DNA of 43,345 bases from positions 1 to 43,345 of the forward strand of contig CAMJQA010000024.1 in the NCBI GenBank assembly GCA_946407895.1, written 5' to 3'. This document shows positions 15,716-24,927 of this stretch, in pieces (the stretch's first letter is position 1; each line of letters starts with the position of its first letter). A program made the position numbers and the translations under genes. The stretch comes from an uncultured Prevotellaceae bacterium (GTDB taxonomy: Bacteria; Bacteroidota; Bacteroidia; Bacteroidales; Bacteroidaceae). The notes beneath the pieces are model-generated. The model searched no databases and was not told the DNA's origin. It saw only the letters and a list, made by a program, of their open reading frames with translations.

Positions 15716-16873
15716 TCACTTCATTCTGTATTTCAGGATTACATATCCGTCGGGGTCGATGGGCCTGGAGGGCTTGATGACGTCCTTTTCGTCAAATTGC
15801 TCCAGCAGGCTTTCCAGTTCTTTTGCCTCCACCACGCCCAAAACACCGTCCGGGCACGCCTCGGAAAGATAGGGGAGAACCATCTTTTTTCCCTGCTGAT
15901 AGCGTTTTATGAGGTAGTGCTTGCCAGTGGTGGTATTGACAACCAGGGTCTTGCAGTTGCGTATGTATTTTCCGAATGTTACCTCGATGATGAGGTTGTC
16001 TCCTAGGGGCAGATGTGTCATGGGCATACCCTTCTTGTATTCCTGCAAAAATTTTATTACCGTCTCTACGTCTTTGCCTGACTGCTCCCGGAGTTCTTCG
16101 GCATCGAACCACTGTTCCCCGAAATCCAAAGACAGGTACGGGGCGATGGAGAATGATTTTGTGTCGAAGGTATATAGGCATTCAGAGATGCATGGCGGGA
16201 AAAATAACATAGTCCCGTCCTCTTTCAAATAAAAGCATTTACTCTGCATGCTTGTCCGAATAATGCAATGTTCGATAAAGGGAATGGTTTTTATAATCTT
16301 TCCCTTTTCGGAGTCGAATACACATATTTGCCGTGGCTCTTTGCTCGTGCCTAAGGGTTGCAACAGATGAAGGGAGGGCGAAAGATCATATATATCGCCA
16401 TAGAAACAGCCACTTTCCCTGCCTTCCGGCCATCTGGACGGAAGCGGGACCGATTTCACGTAATTAAAAAGCGTGTCGTAGAAGAGTAGGTTGTTGGGCG
16501 TTGTCAGCTCGATTTGCTTTGAGTAGGGATTGTAGGTGAAGCCCAGTAGGTTAGTATGTTCTCCATGCCCATGTCCCCTCTTTTTCTCAGAATGCGAGAT
16601 ATATCGGCCATCGGTGGAAAACAGATATACTATATTATTCTTGTCTTTTACAATATATTTGTCTCCTATGGAAAAGAGTGTCCGGACATCGGACATGTAT
16701 GTTCCCTCGGGCATAGTGAAAGGAATGACTTCCACGGAAGAGAAGACCTCGCTGGGGGTAGCCTCCTGGGGAGAACTGACATCTAATATCGGACAGGAGC
16801 GCTCTTTATTATCAGCGCATGAAGCGAGGAGGGCAAGAAGGATGATGCATATCCTTGTCTTTTTGCTATTCAT
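15716..16873 (-). CDS. 6-bladed beta-propeller lipoprotein
   Basis: The 385-aa protein starts MNSKKTRICIILLALLASC, a lipoprotein signal with Cys at about 19; longer upstream frames are shadows of the GH78 gene. The body is beta-rich with propeller-type blades, for example FSIGDKYIVKDKNNIVYLFS, FTYNPYSKQIELTTPNNLLFYD and ICVFDSEKGKIIKTIPFIE. Such 6-bladed propeller lipoproteins are common in Bacteroidales and are often placed near glycan-use genes; their ligand is generally unknown. It lies 47 nt downstream of the GH78 gene on the same strand, so cotranscription is likely. A surface or periplasmic sensing or binding role is inferred. Confidence 0.75.
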   Translation of the reverse strand: MNSKKTRICIILLALLASCADNKERSCPILDVSSPQEATPSEVFSSVEVIPFTMPEGTYMSDVRTLFSIGDKYIVKDKNNIVYLFSTDGRYISHSEKKRGHGHGEHTNLLGFTYNPYSKQIELTTPNNLLFYDTLFNYVKSVPLPSRWPEGRESGCFYGDIYDLSPSLHLLQPLGTSKEPRQICVFDSEKGKIIKTIPFIEHCIIRTSMQSKCFYLKEDGTMLFFPPCISECLYTFDTKSFSIAPYLSLDFGEQWFDAEELREQSGKDVETVIKFLQEYKKGMPMTHLPLGDNLIIEVTFGKYIRNCKTLVVNTTTGKHYLIKRYQQGKKMVLPYLSEACPDGVLGVVEAKELESLLEQFDEKDVIKPSRPIDPDGYVILKYRMK

Positions 16874-16920
16874 ATTGAACTTTAAACTTTGAACTGAGCG
16901 AAGCGAATTATCTCCTATCT

Positions 16921-19464
16921 TTACAGCTGAAGGTCGTAAACGCCGGATGTGTATTCCCGGTCGCCGACAGAGGCGGTGATGCCGCTGGGGATTTCCAGGT
17001 GCAGGGCGTAGGCTCCGGCCTGCTGCTTCCAGTGCACGAGGATGGTGCCGTAGGGGGTGCGGCGCGTCACCTTTACCCATTCCAGCCCGCGGGGATGCTG
17101 TGGGTCTATGCGCACGGCCTTGTAGCCGGGCTGGGTGGGTATGATGCCGCCCAGCGCCTGGTAGAACCAGCTGCCGATGCCGTTGTAGCAATTGTGGAAG
17201 TAGCTGCGCGGGTTGTCCCAGTCCTCCCAGGTGCCGTCGGCTCCATGGTTGATCATATAGAGGTAGCCGGGATAGTCAGGTTGCTTGAGCATACGGTACA
17301 TGAAGTCGGGCTCGTGGTTGAGCGTGGCCCACTCGGTGAGCACGGGTATGCCCACGAGGCCCACGCCCAGATGGTCGCGCCCCACGACGAGTTTCCTGCG
17401 CACGATGGCCCGTACGCCCTCGGGTGCTGCGCCTACGAGGAGCGGATAGACCATATCCAGCTGGGTGCCGGTGCCGTAGGTCTGCGTCTCGGGATGATAG
17501 AAGACTTCGTGGATGCGGTGGTTGAGTGCCTGGCGGCGGCGTATGAACTCCTGGCAGTCGGCGGTCTCGCCCAGCCGGATGGCTATCTGTATGAGTTCGG
17601 CATAGCTCTGCGACAGGGCGCAGTTATTTACCAGTGTCACGCTCTCCTCGTTCTTTACGTCCACTCCCTTGGGTGCCAGCCAGTCGCCCAGGTACCACCA
17701 GCGGTAGGGCAGGTCTTCCCACTTGCGCAGCAGTCCCTCACGGGTATGCTGGTCTACGTATCGGAGCCACAGCTTCATCTGTCCGTAGCCGCGGCGCATG
17801 GGCCGCTCGTCGCCAAAGCTCCACCAGGTGCGCCAGGGGGCCTGGATGATGAAGGAGCACCAGTACGGTCCGCCGCCTGCATTGTAAGGGTTGGGTGCCG
17901 TGTGGGGCAGGCTGCCGTTGGGCCGCGTGGCATCGCGCCATGCCTGCATCCAGTTCATGTATAGTGGTGCCACATCGAAGGTGTTCTGCAGGGAGAGGGT
18001 GGAGGCGTTGCCGTCTCCGCCATAGCCCAGTCGTTCTATGCTGGCACAGTCCACCATATAGCCGCCCCACATCAGGCCGTCCATGGTATAGCTTATCATG
18101 CGGTAGATGCGGTTCAGGTCGTCGTCGGAACTCTCGAATGTGCCGATGCGGTCTATGTCCATACCTATGCGGTGGGCTCGCATGTCGCGGGCCTCGGGCT
18201 TGTAGGGCAGTCCGGTGAGGAGTACGTAGCGGAAGATATGGTGGTTGAAGCGGTTGCGGAAGGTGTCTGCCCGGTTGTTGCCCGAGGTGATGTAGAGGTC
18301 GTCGCCCCAGTCGGTTCCCTGCATCTGGTCTATGTCCTTCGGGTGGTCGCAGTAGAAGGCTCTCACCTGGTGTCCCTTGGGCAGTCCGCGAAGCGTTATC
18401 TCGAAGAATCCGTTCACTACGCGGCCTATGTCCACGAGCCACTTGCCGTCGCCCTTATCCTCGATGCTGACGGGGGAGAGCGTCTCGCGCACGGCATTGA
18501 GCTGGCACATCTGCGGGGTGGCCTCTATGTCGGGGATGTGGGCCGTCTCTGCCTGCTGCCAATCCTTCTCCCTGGCCAGTGCGGCCATGTCGGTGGGCAC
18601 CTGTGCGGCATCAATCCGCTCGCCGCCAAAGTGTCCGGGTCTCCAGCTGCCCATGTCCTCGTAGCCGCCAGGGCGTCCCTGCCAGGTGGCATCTGTCTGC
18701 ACCAGGGGTACCAGGCCCGAGGGACCCAGGAGGTCCAGGTCGGCACGCACCAGCGGGCCGGGGAAGGAGGCGTGGAAAGTATCTTTCTTGTACCACCCGG
18801 AACCGGCCCACAGCACCAGGGTGTTCCGGCCCTTGCGCAGAAGGGGCGTGACATCGTAGGTGACGATGAGCGAGCGGCGGTCCATCTGGGAAACGGCGGG
18901 TGTGAGCACGGCCTGGCTTACGGGGCGTCCGTTCAGGTAGGCCTCGTGGTAGCCCAGCGAGTTGACGTGCAGCAGGACCGTACCTTGTTTGCTCTCTGCC
19001 TCGAAAGTCTGACGCAGCAGGACGCTCTTCTCCTGCCCCTGCCCCAGGCCTATGTACTGCCCCCTCATCTGGTCGGGCTGAATGATGCCTATTCCGAAGC
19101 GCTGCACTTCGCTCCAGGGTGTCCATTCGGCATCCCCCTTGCTACGCACGCGCCAGTAGTAGAGGTGCCGTGGCTGCAACGGCTTGCCGCGGAAGGGTAC
19201 CATCACCGACTGGTCCGATTCCACCTGGCCCGAGGCCCATACATCAGCCTGCCCCTTACGGAGCAGGGTGGGAGAGGATGCCACCTCTATCTCGTAGGCC
19301 GTCTGGCTGAAAGGCTGTGCGGACTTGATGATCCAGCTGAAGTGGGGCTGGTTGTTGTCGATACCCAAGGGGGCGTTCATACCTTCGGTGCGAAGGTCTG
19401 TGGCTTCCTGTGCCATCGTACTCAGGGCGAACAGCAGGCCCAAAATGCTAAGAAACTTTTTCAT
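16921..19464 (-). CDS. GH78 alpha-L-rhamnosidase, secreted
   Basis: The 847-aa enzyme starts at MKKFLSILGLLFALSTMAQE, a signal peptide; the 14 codons before it in frame overlap the promoter and were left out. An N-terminal Fn3-like domain (HFSWIIKSAQPFSQTAYEIEV) is followed by a rhamnosidase N domain (VNSLGYHEAYLNGRPVS, VLWAGSGWYK), then the (alpha/alpha)6 catalytic domain with the DCASIERLGYGGDGN motif that carries the general-acid Glu, TWEDWDNPRSYFHNCYNGIG, and a C-terminal beta-sandwich. It removes terminal alpha-L-rhamnose from plant glycans such as pectin side chains or flavonoid glycosides. A propeller lipoprotein follows; a GH2/esterase/transporter set diverges from its promoter region. 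Confidence 0.85.
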   Translation of the reverse strand: MKKFLSILGLLFALSTMAQEATDLRTEGMNAPLGIDNNQPHFSWIIKSAQPFSQTAYEIEVASSPTLLRKGQADVWASGQVESDQSVMVPFRGKPLQPRHLYYWRVRSKGDAEWTPWSEVQRFGIGIIQPDQMRGQYIGLGQGQEKSVLLRQTFEAESKQGTVLLHVNSLGYHEAYLNGRPVSQAVLTPAVSQMDRRSLIVTYDVTPLLRKGRNTLVLWAGSGWYKKDTFHASFPGPLVRADLDLLGPSGLVPLVQTDATWQGRPGGYEDMGSWRPGHFGGERIDAAQVPTDMAALAREKDWQQAETAHIPDIEATPQMCQLNAVRETLSPVSIEDKGDGKWLVDIGRVVNGFFEITLRGLPKGHQVRAFYCDHPKDIDQMQGTDWGDDLYITSGNNRADTFRNRFNHHIFRYVLLTGLPYKPEARDMRAHRIGMDIDRIGTFESSDDDLNRIYRMISYTMDGLMWGGYMVDCASIERLGYGGDGNASTLSLQNTFDVAPLYMNWMQAWRDATRPNGSLPHTAPNPYNAGGGPYWCSFIIQAPWRTWWSFGDERPMRRGYGQMKLWLRYVDQHTREGLLRKWEDLPYRWWYLGDWLAPKGVDVKNEESVTLVNNCALSQSYAELIQIAIRLGETADCQEFIRRRQALNHRIHEVFYHPETQTYGTGTQLDMVYPLLVGAAPEGVRAIVRRKLVVGRDHLGVGLVGIPVLTEWATLNHEPDFMYRMLKQPDYPGYLYMINHGADGTWEDWDNPRSYFHNCYNGIGSWFYQALGGIIPTQPGYKAVRIDPQHPRGLEWVKVTRRTPYGTILVHWKQQAGAYALHLEIPSGITASVGDREYTSGVYDLQL

Positions 19465-19791
19465 GCGGATATGATATTGATGTGTTATTTGTTCTTTCCT
19501 GCGCAAAATTATATATTTTTTCTGATATACGGTACGTTTCTCCCCGTTTTATTAAGCTCTTGGACGTGATATGGCTCTCTTTTTTGTCTGATAAAGGTTT
19601 CTTTTAACTCATTTTAACTATGGTTACCCCCCTTTTGCAAGATAATATCTCTACCTTTGTACACCTTATGGAAGGTTTAAAGTTCAAGGTTGACCTACGG
19701 TCTTCGTCTGTCACGACTCGGCCAAATACAAGTAAGCTTGAATTGGCGCTCGCTGCTCCAGACGTTCAAAGTTCAAAGTTCAAGGTTCAAG
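19465..19791. promoter_or_regulatory. Divergent control region between GH78 and the GH2-like operon
   Basis: The 327-nt gap holds a minus-strand -7 box TAATTTTG (19504-19511) for GH78 and a plus-strand -7 box TACCTTTG (19652-19659) for the GH2-like gene, neither with a good -33 box. Four heptads GTTCAAA/GTTCAAG occupy 19764-19791 and run straight into the ATG, replacing any Shine-Dalgarno sequence. A further TTTAAAGTTCAAGG tract lies at about 19677-19690. Confidence 0.65.
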
Positions 19792-22710
19792 ATGTATAGA
19801 TTATCAATTTTCCGCTCGGCTCCGCCGCTTCGCTTGTCGAAGAATTTTCAATTATCAATAGTTCTGTTGGCGCTCTTGTCCGTGCAGCGGCTCGCTGCCC
19901 AGGAGTCCAATACCTTCGAGATGCGTTATTTTACCCGCGATGAGCGGGCTAACGGATTGACTGATTTCCATGGAGAAACCGAATGGATGGACCTGGAAGG
20001 AAGGATAGATATGCTGAACCAGTATGCCGACTATGCCTCGCGCTACTGGGGCAACCCTCATCTGGACACTCCGCTCTTCTCGGACGCTGATGTGGAGCGT
20101 CAGCTATCGCTCATAAAGCCCCAGCCCACGACCTCAGTGCGCCGCACGATTCACCTGGACGAATGGCGCGCCTGTGGCTACAAGCCCGGCAAGGAGACCG
20201 AACAGGCCAGTCGATGGAAACTATGGACGGCCCAAGGGGGGCGCATAGAGGTCGGTATGCTGGTGCTGGACCGTGTAAAAGCCTCTGCACCCATTCCCCC
20301 GCTGGGATGGCGCTTCCGGATGAGGGCTACGCTGGCCGAGGGGTCCGGGCCCCTGTGGGTTGACTTCCGTGGTCAGGGCGGCGGCGTGCTGAGTGTTCCC
20401 GTGGCGAAGGTGCAGGATATGGAGATCTATGGCGACCTGGCTAGCCGCCGCGTCTTCCTGTCTTCGCAGGGCCGCACCATTGGCGAGTACGACCTGCCCG
20501 GGGATTTTGGTGACTCAATAGTAGCCTTTGCCCTGGATGCCCGCAATGGGCACACTGCCATCAGCCACTTTGCGCTGTACAATTTCGTGCCTCAGCCCGA
20601 GGTGAAATCCACGCCCCTGCGCATGGAGATGATATACGACGAGGACTTCCGTGTCGTGCCGCAGATGGAGGGCTGGCAGAAGGCTGGGTACGACGACAGT
20701 GCATGGGATGCCGTCATTCTGCCCTCGCCCCACGGCGGAGAGAAGGAGGCCGGCGAGAGCTACTACCTGCGCCGGAAGGTGAGGGTGGGGAAGTTCGATG
20801 CGGCCTACCTGGAGATGGAAACGCTTGACCCTGCCGGCGAGGTATGGGTGAACGGACAACCGGCCGCTGTGCTCAGGGGGCGCGAACCCCGCCGCATCGA
20901 CATCGGCGAGTACCTGAAGCCAGAAGCAGAGAACATCATTGCCGTGCGTGTGAAACCCTACCTGGCCCTGCATCCGATGCTCCATGCTCCGACCGACCAT
21001 AACTTCGGATGGTTCCTGGGGAGGACGTCCCTGTTGCTGACGGACGGGCAGGACTGCATAGCAGAGGGCTTGGTACATACCGCCTCCCTGGCTGGCGACA
21101 GTGCCGTGCAGCACCATCGCTTCACGATTCACAATGCCTCTATCCATAGCCGGAAAGCCTCTATCCGCATCAACTACTATCCCTGGTTCCCCGAGGAGGG
21201 CGGCTGTGTGGCCTCTGCCACCCGCCAGCTGGAACTTCGCCCCCGTGATAATGTGGTGGAACTGGACTTTGGCATTCCGCAGCCCGCCCTCTGGGCTCCC
21301 GGCCACCCCAGGCTATATCGGGTGGAAGCCGTTCTGTGCGATGCCGAGGGGAAGGCCGTCGACGACTGGGTAACCACCACCGGCATCCGTCTGATAGAGC
21401 AGCGCCAGGGGGTGCTCTATGTGAACAACCGGCCGGAGATGCTAAACGGCGGGCAGAACATGGGCTTCCGACCGCCTATAGAATATGTGTCGCGTACGGT
21501 GCGCTGTGCCACCAACGAACAGATCATGCGCGAAATGATGATGGTGAAGGCGATGAACGGCAACTTCTTCCGCATCCACGTCCATGCCGAGGCAGGTGTG
21601 GCCGAGGGCCTGAATGATGTGCGTTTCGCAGAGTTTGCCGACCAGATGGGACTCTACCTGAGCTGGCAGACAGCAGGATGGATACGCGAGGGCGAGGCAT
21701 GGAATGTGGATATAGCCGGATATCCGGCCTATATCCGCTCGGTCTATAACCATCCGTCCATCGCACTGTGGGAAGCCAGCAATCATCCCAACAAGTTCAA
21801 GGAGCACTCAGCAGCAGACACTCAGGACTACTTTGCGCAGATCATACAGTCCATCCTCACGGCCGATTCTACCCGCCTGATTTCTCCCACCTCCTTCTGG
21901 CAGCATTCCCACTATGCCAATTACGACGGTACGCTCGACTACAAGGGGAATGCGCTGGCCCCCAATCCGTGGATTATGCACCGGATGGTGACGCGCGGCA
22001 GCCAGGATGCCTATTCGGGATACACCAGCACCTGGACAAACATACGCAAGATTCCCAGCGACTGGGCCCGCCAGTGCCTGGAGGCCCGCGACCTATGCTA
22101 TTTCAATTTCGAACATGAGGAATCCATAGGGCAACCCAATTGGAGCCTGGCCCGGAAAGAGCCTTGGTTCGAGGTGCAGTCCTACGAATGGTCCTATAAT
22201 GAAGGGAATATCGGGCGCCTGTTGCAGACCGGCGAGTGGCGAGCCAGCCAGGCCTACCAGTCCTTCTCGGCATGGGAGTCCATGAAGATGCAGACGCTGG
22301 CCGGTGTGTGCGGCTATTCCTGGTGTACGATGGAGTCGGGGGCTAATATGTTCACCTATCAGAAGCCCCTCATCGACCCGTTCTGCGTGCCGAAGCTGGC
22401 TTTCTATGCCAACAGGATGGCCTTCCAGCGCATCTGGGCCGGAAGCGACAATGTGGATGTGGTCTATGGTCCGGGGGACACTATCCGGCCCGTTATCTTC
22501 AACCTCGATGAGGCGTGTACGGTAAACCTGGTCGTCGAGTTGCAGAATGCAAAGGGAAGGACGCTGGAAAAGAAGCAGTTCCGTAATATCCATGTGCCTG
22601 CCGGACGAAGTGTGACCCGACTCGATGCCTTCCGCTTCCGCAAGTCTTCGGAGGGTTGCTGTTTTGTCGTATATAATATCTATAAGCAAAAAATAAATAA
22701 TAATGAATAA
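19792..22710 (+). CDS. GH2-like glycoside hydrolase, secreted
   Basis: The 972-aa product begins MYRLSIFRSAPPLRLSKNFQ and then a hydrophobic core (LSIVLLALLSVQRLAAQ). ATG 19792 is chosen because earlier in-frame codons would encode no signal peptide and cross the repeat heptads. A sugar-binding beta-sandwich (SYYLRRKVRVG, GEVWVNGQPAAVLRG) precedes an immunoglobulin-like domain (PALWAPGHPRLYRVEAVL) and a TIM-barrel with GVLYVNNRPEMLNGGQNMGF, FFRIHVHAEAG, IALWEASNHPN and GYSWCTMESG. The usual GH2 acid/base NE pair is replaced by WEASNHP, so this is a divergent GH2 subgroup and its substrate is not clear. The neighbouring GH78 points to rhamnose-containing glycans. Its stop overlaps the next gene by 8 nt. 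Confidence 0.7.
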   Translation: MYRLSIFRSAPPLRLSKNFQLSIVLLALLSVQRLAAQESNTFEMRYFTRDERANGLTDFHGETEWMDLEGRIDMLNQYADYASRYWGNPHLDTPLFSDADVERQLSLIKPQPTTSVRRTIHLDEWRACGYKPGKETEQASRWKLWTAQGGRIEVGMLVLDRVKASAPIPPLGWRFRMRATLAEGSGPLWVDFRGQGGGVLSVPVAKVQDMEIYGDLASRRVFLSSQGRTIGEYDLPGDFGDSIVAFALDARNGHTAISHFALYNFVPQPEVKSTPLRMEMIYDEDFRVVPQMEGWQKAGYDDSAWDAVILPSPHGGEKEAGESYYLRRKVRVGKFDAAYLEMETLDPAGEVWVNGQPAAVLRGREPRRIDIGEYLKPEAENIIAVRVKPYLALHPMLHAPTDHNFGWFLGRTSLLLTDGQDCIAEGLVHTASLAGDSAVQHHRFTIHNASIHSRKASIRINYYPWFPEEGGCVASATRQLELRPRDNVVELDFGIPQPALWAPGHPRLYRVEAVLCDAEGKAVDDWVTTTGIRLIEQRQGVLYVNNRPEMLNGGQNMGFRPPIEYVSRTVRCATNEQIMREMMMVKAMNGNFFRIHVHAEAGVAEGLNDVRFAEFADQMGLYLSWQTAGWIREGEAWNVDIAGYPAYIRSVYNHPSIALWEASNHPNKFKEHSAADTQDYFAQIIQSILTADSTRLISPTSFWQHSHYANYDGTLDYKGNALAPNPWIMHRMVTRGSQDAYSGYTSTWTNIRKIPSDWARQCLEARDLCYFNFEHEESIGQPNWSLARKEPWFEVQSYEWSYNEGNIGRLLQTGEWRASQAYQSFSAWESMKMQTLAGVCGYSWCTMESGANMFTYQKPLIDPFCVPKLAFYANRMAFQRIWAGSDNVDVVYGPGDTIRPVIFNLDEACTVNLVVELQNAKGRTLEKKQFRNIHVPAGRSVTRLDAFRFRKSSEGCCFVVYNIYKQKINNNE

Positions 22711-23824
22711 GATGCAAACAAGACTTTTTCTCGCAGCAGCAGCCCTTTGGGTCTGCACGGTTTCATTGGCTCAGCAGAGCGAATCCGCCAAAGAATTCAA
22801 TTGGGGTAATCGTTTCGAACGCCTCTATGAAGGAGCGTCGATGCGCTATCATTTTGCTTCCGTTCAGCCTCGTAGTGTTGCGAAGTGGCAGCGAAAGTTT
22901 CGAACCGAACTGAAAAACCTCCTGGGCCTGTCCCTGATAGAAAAAGAACTGGGAGACTACAAGCCTTCCGCTCAATTTGTAGACCGCGAAGAACTGGACT
23001 TCGGCATTCGCGAGCGTTGGATAATCTGGACCGAACCCGACGTACCCCTGCCCTGCGTAATCCTAAAGCCAAAGAATCTTTCCGGGCAGGTACCCTTGGT
23101 CATTACTCCCCACGGGCATAGCCGCAATACGGAACTCTATGCAGGTGTATATCTGAGTGCGGGAGACACCGCCCTGGTCCGCGACGGCGAACGGGATATT
23201 GCCGTCCAGGCGGTCAAGGAGGGCTATTTAGCCATTGCCCCCACGGCCCGAGGCTTCGGCATGACGCGCCATCCCAATGATCTTGCTCAGAATGCCAATT
23301 CTTCCTGCCGCACCCTGCTGATGAACGACCTGCTGGTAGGGCGCACGCCCATTGGCGATCGCTGCTGGGACATCATGAAACTCATCGACTACGCCCTGGA
23401 GAACCTCCCGGTGGATGGCAAGAACATCATAGTCACGGGACAGTCGGGTGGCGGTACGGCCACGGTGTTTGCCGGAGCAGTGGAGCCCCGCATCAGTATT
23501 TCCGCACCCGCCTGTGCCTTCTGCACGATGCGCGGCAGCATTGGGCACATCATTCACTGCGAGTGCAACTATCTGCCAGGTATTTTTGAATTGGGCGAGA
23601 TGAGCGATGTGGCCGGACTGACGGCACCTCGCTGCTTCTATCCCATCTGCGGCGTGAAGGACGATATATTCCCCATCGGCGAGGCCAGGAAAGCCTTTGC
23701 TGAGGTGAAGGAAATCTATCGCAAGGCCGGAGTGGAGGATAACTGCGAGATGTACGAGGGTCAAGGTGGCCACCGCTACTATAAGGCTGGCATTTGGAAC
23801 TTCGTACGCAATCATTTGAAATAA
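22703..23824 (+). CDS. Secreted alpha/beta hydrolase (acetyl-esterase-like)
   Basis: The 373-aa product has a signal peptide (MQTRLFLAAAALWVCTVSLAQ). The fold is alpha/beta hydrolase: VPLVITPHGHSRN oxyanion region, the nucleophile elbow GQSGGGT near residue 250, an acid region around ICGVKDDIFPIGE and a catalytic-His candidate in GQGGHRYYKAG. The family resembles the Abhydrolase_7 / acetyl xylan esterase-like proteins of Bacteroidetes polysaccharide loci, which remove ester groups from glycans. It overlaps the GH2-like gene by 8 nt and is followed 1 nt later by a transporter gene, so the three form an operon. Whether it removes acetyl, feruloyl or methyl groups cannot be told. Confidence 0.7.
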   Translation: MNKMQTRLFLAAAALWVCTVSLAQQSESAKEFNWGNRFERLYEGASMRYHFASVQPRSVAKWQRKFRTELKNLLGLSLIEKELGDYKPSAQFVDREELDFGIRERWIIWTEPDVPLPCVILKPKNLSGQVPLVITPHGHSRNTELYAGVYLSAGDTALVRDGERDIAVQAVKEGYLAIAPTARGFGMTRHPNDLAQNANSSCRTLLMNDLLVGRTPIGDRCWDIMKLIDYALENLPVDGKNIIVTGQSGGGTATVFAGAVEPRISISAPACAFCTMRGSIGHIIHCECNYLPGIFELGEMSDVAGLTAPRCFYPICGVKDDIFPIGEARKAFAEVKEIYRKAGVEDNCEMYEGQGGHRYYKAGIWNFVRNHLK

Positions 23825-23825
23825 G

Positions 23826-24782
23826 ATGAAGCAGTTTCTCAAGAACTGGACGCTCCCGGTAGCCATTGCGCTGGGGTCGGCTTTGTATCTTGTCTTTGCC
23901 TATGTGCCGCAGTTGTCGGGGGCTGCATCAGTGCTGGGCCCTTTCTGTGAGAGTATATTGCCGCTCTCAGTATTTGCCACGCTGTTCGTCACGTTCTCCA
24001 AGGTTGACTTTCACCTGATGCGCCTATGCCGATGGCATGGCGCGGTGATTACGCTTCAGTTGCTGGGCACGGGACTGCTCGTATGGCTGACACTGTCGGT
24101 GAGCGAGGCCGGGGCCGGCGATGATGTGAAGTGGATGCTGGAGAGCATACTCATCTGCGTGATAGCCCCGTGTGCCACTGCAGCCCCGGTGGTTACGGCT
24201 AAACTTGGAGGCGACATAACACAGATGACGACCTTCACGCTCATATCCTCACTGGCTATGGCAGTAGTCATTCCGGCTGTGTTCCCGCTGCTCGAACCCT
24301 CGCATGGTGCCACGTTTCTCTCTGCCTTCCTGGTTATCCTCAGGAAAATGGCCGTGGTTCTTGTATTGCCTCTTGCGCTGGGATTCTGTGTAAGGCACTG
24401 GGTTCCGCCCGTACGCCGGTACATCGAGTCGCATGCCGACTTGGGCTTCTACAGCTGGGCCTTCTCACTGTCCATAACGGCTGGCGTCACCCTGCGCAAT
24501 ATCCTGCAGTCGCCCTCGGGGTGGCAGACGTTGGTGCTCATAGCGCTGCTCACGTTGCTGACCTCGGTGTGCCAATATGCGCTGGGGCACATCATCGGGC
24601 GCCACTACGGAGTTCAGGTGTGCACGGTGCAGGGCATGTTCCAAAAGAATACCGCGCTGGCTATTTGGGTGGCATGGCTCTACCTGAGTCCGCTCTCCAG
24701 CGTGGGTGCCGGCTGCTACGTGCTATGGCAAAACATGATTAACTCCTACGAACTGTGGATGCACAGGCGTAACGGGGCGTAA
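23826..24782 (+). CDS. Bile acid:sodium symporter (BASS) superfamily transporter
   Basis: The 318-aa protein is almost entirely hydrophobic, with 9-10 predicted membrane helices (for example WTLPVAIALGSALYLVFAYV, VVLVLPLALGFCVRHW). ICVIAPCATAAPVVTAKLGGD is the conserved broken-helix motif of BASS-type carriers. Such carriers move organic anions with sodium. It follows the esterase by one base and probably imports an organic acid released by the operon's enzymes; the substrate cannot be read from sequence. A plain bile-acid role is unlikely from the context. Confidence 0.75.
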   Translation: MKQFLKNWTLPVAIALGSALYLVFAYVPQLSGAASVLGPFCESILPLSVFATLFVTFSKVDFHLMRLCRWHGAVITLQLLGTGLLVWLTLSVSEAGAGDDVKWMLESILICVIAPCATAAPVVTAKLGGDITQMTTFTLISSLAMAVVIPAVFPLLEPSHGATFLSAFLVILRKMAVVLVLPLALGFCVRHWVPPVRRYIESHADLGFYSWAFSLSITAGVTLRNILQSPSGWQTLVLIALLTLLTSVCQYALGHIIGRHYGVQVCTVQGMFQKNTALAIWVAWLYLSPLSSVGAGCYVLWQNMINSYELWMHRRNGA

Positions 24783-24866
24783 GGGAGCAGTGGACGGATT
24801 TCCCCGCCCTGTTTTCGCCTTTCTGCCTCCTTTTCTCTGTAATAAAGAAAATGAGAGCAAGAAAAG

Positions 24867-24898
24867 TTTGCAAGTGCGAAAAAAAGGACGTATCTTTG
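24867..24898 (+). promoter_or_regulatory. Canonical Bacteroidota promoter for the fasciclin lipoprotein gene
   Basis: TTTG (24867-24870), 20 nt, TATCTTTG (24891-24898). Start codon 29 nt downstream. Confidence 0.85.
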
Positions 24899-24927
24899 CC
24901 ACTCACTTTCTGATAATCCATTAAACA

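Noticed and set aside
16874..17191. N-terminal extension of the propeller lipoprotein
   Set aside because: The extension lies inside the GH78 gene in another frame; MNSKKTR at 16873 gives a proper lipoprotein signal.
17738..19569. Long plus-strand and alternative-frame ORFs over the GH78 gene
   Set aside because: Shadows caused by GC-rich codon use; none shows a protein family.
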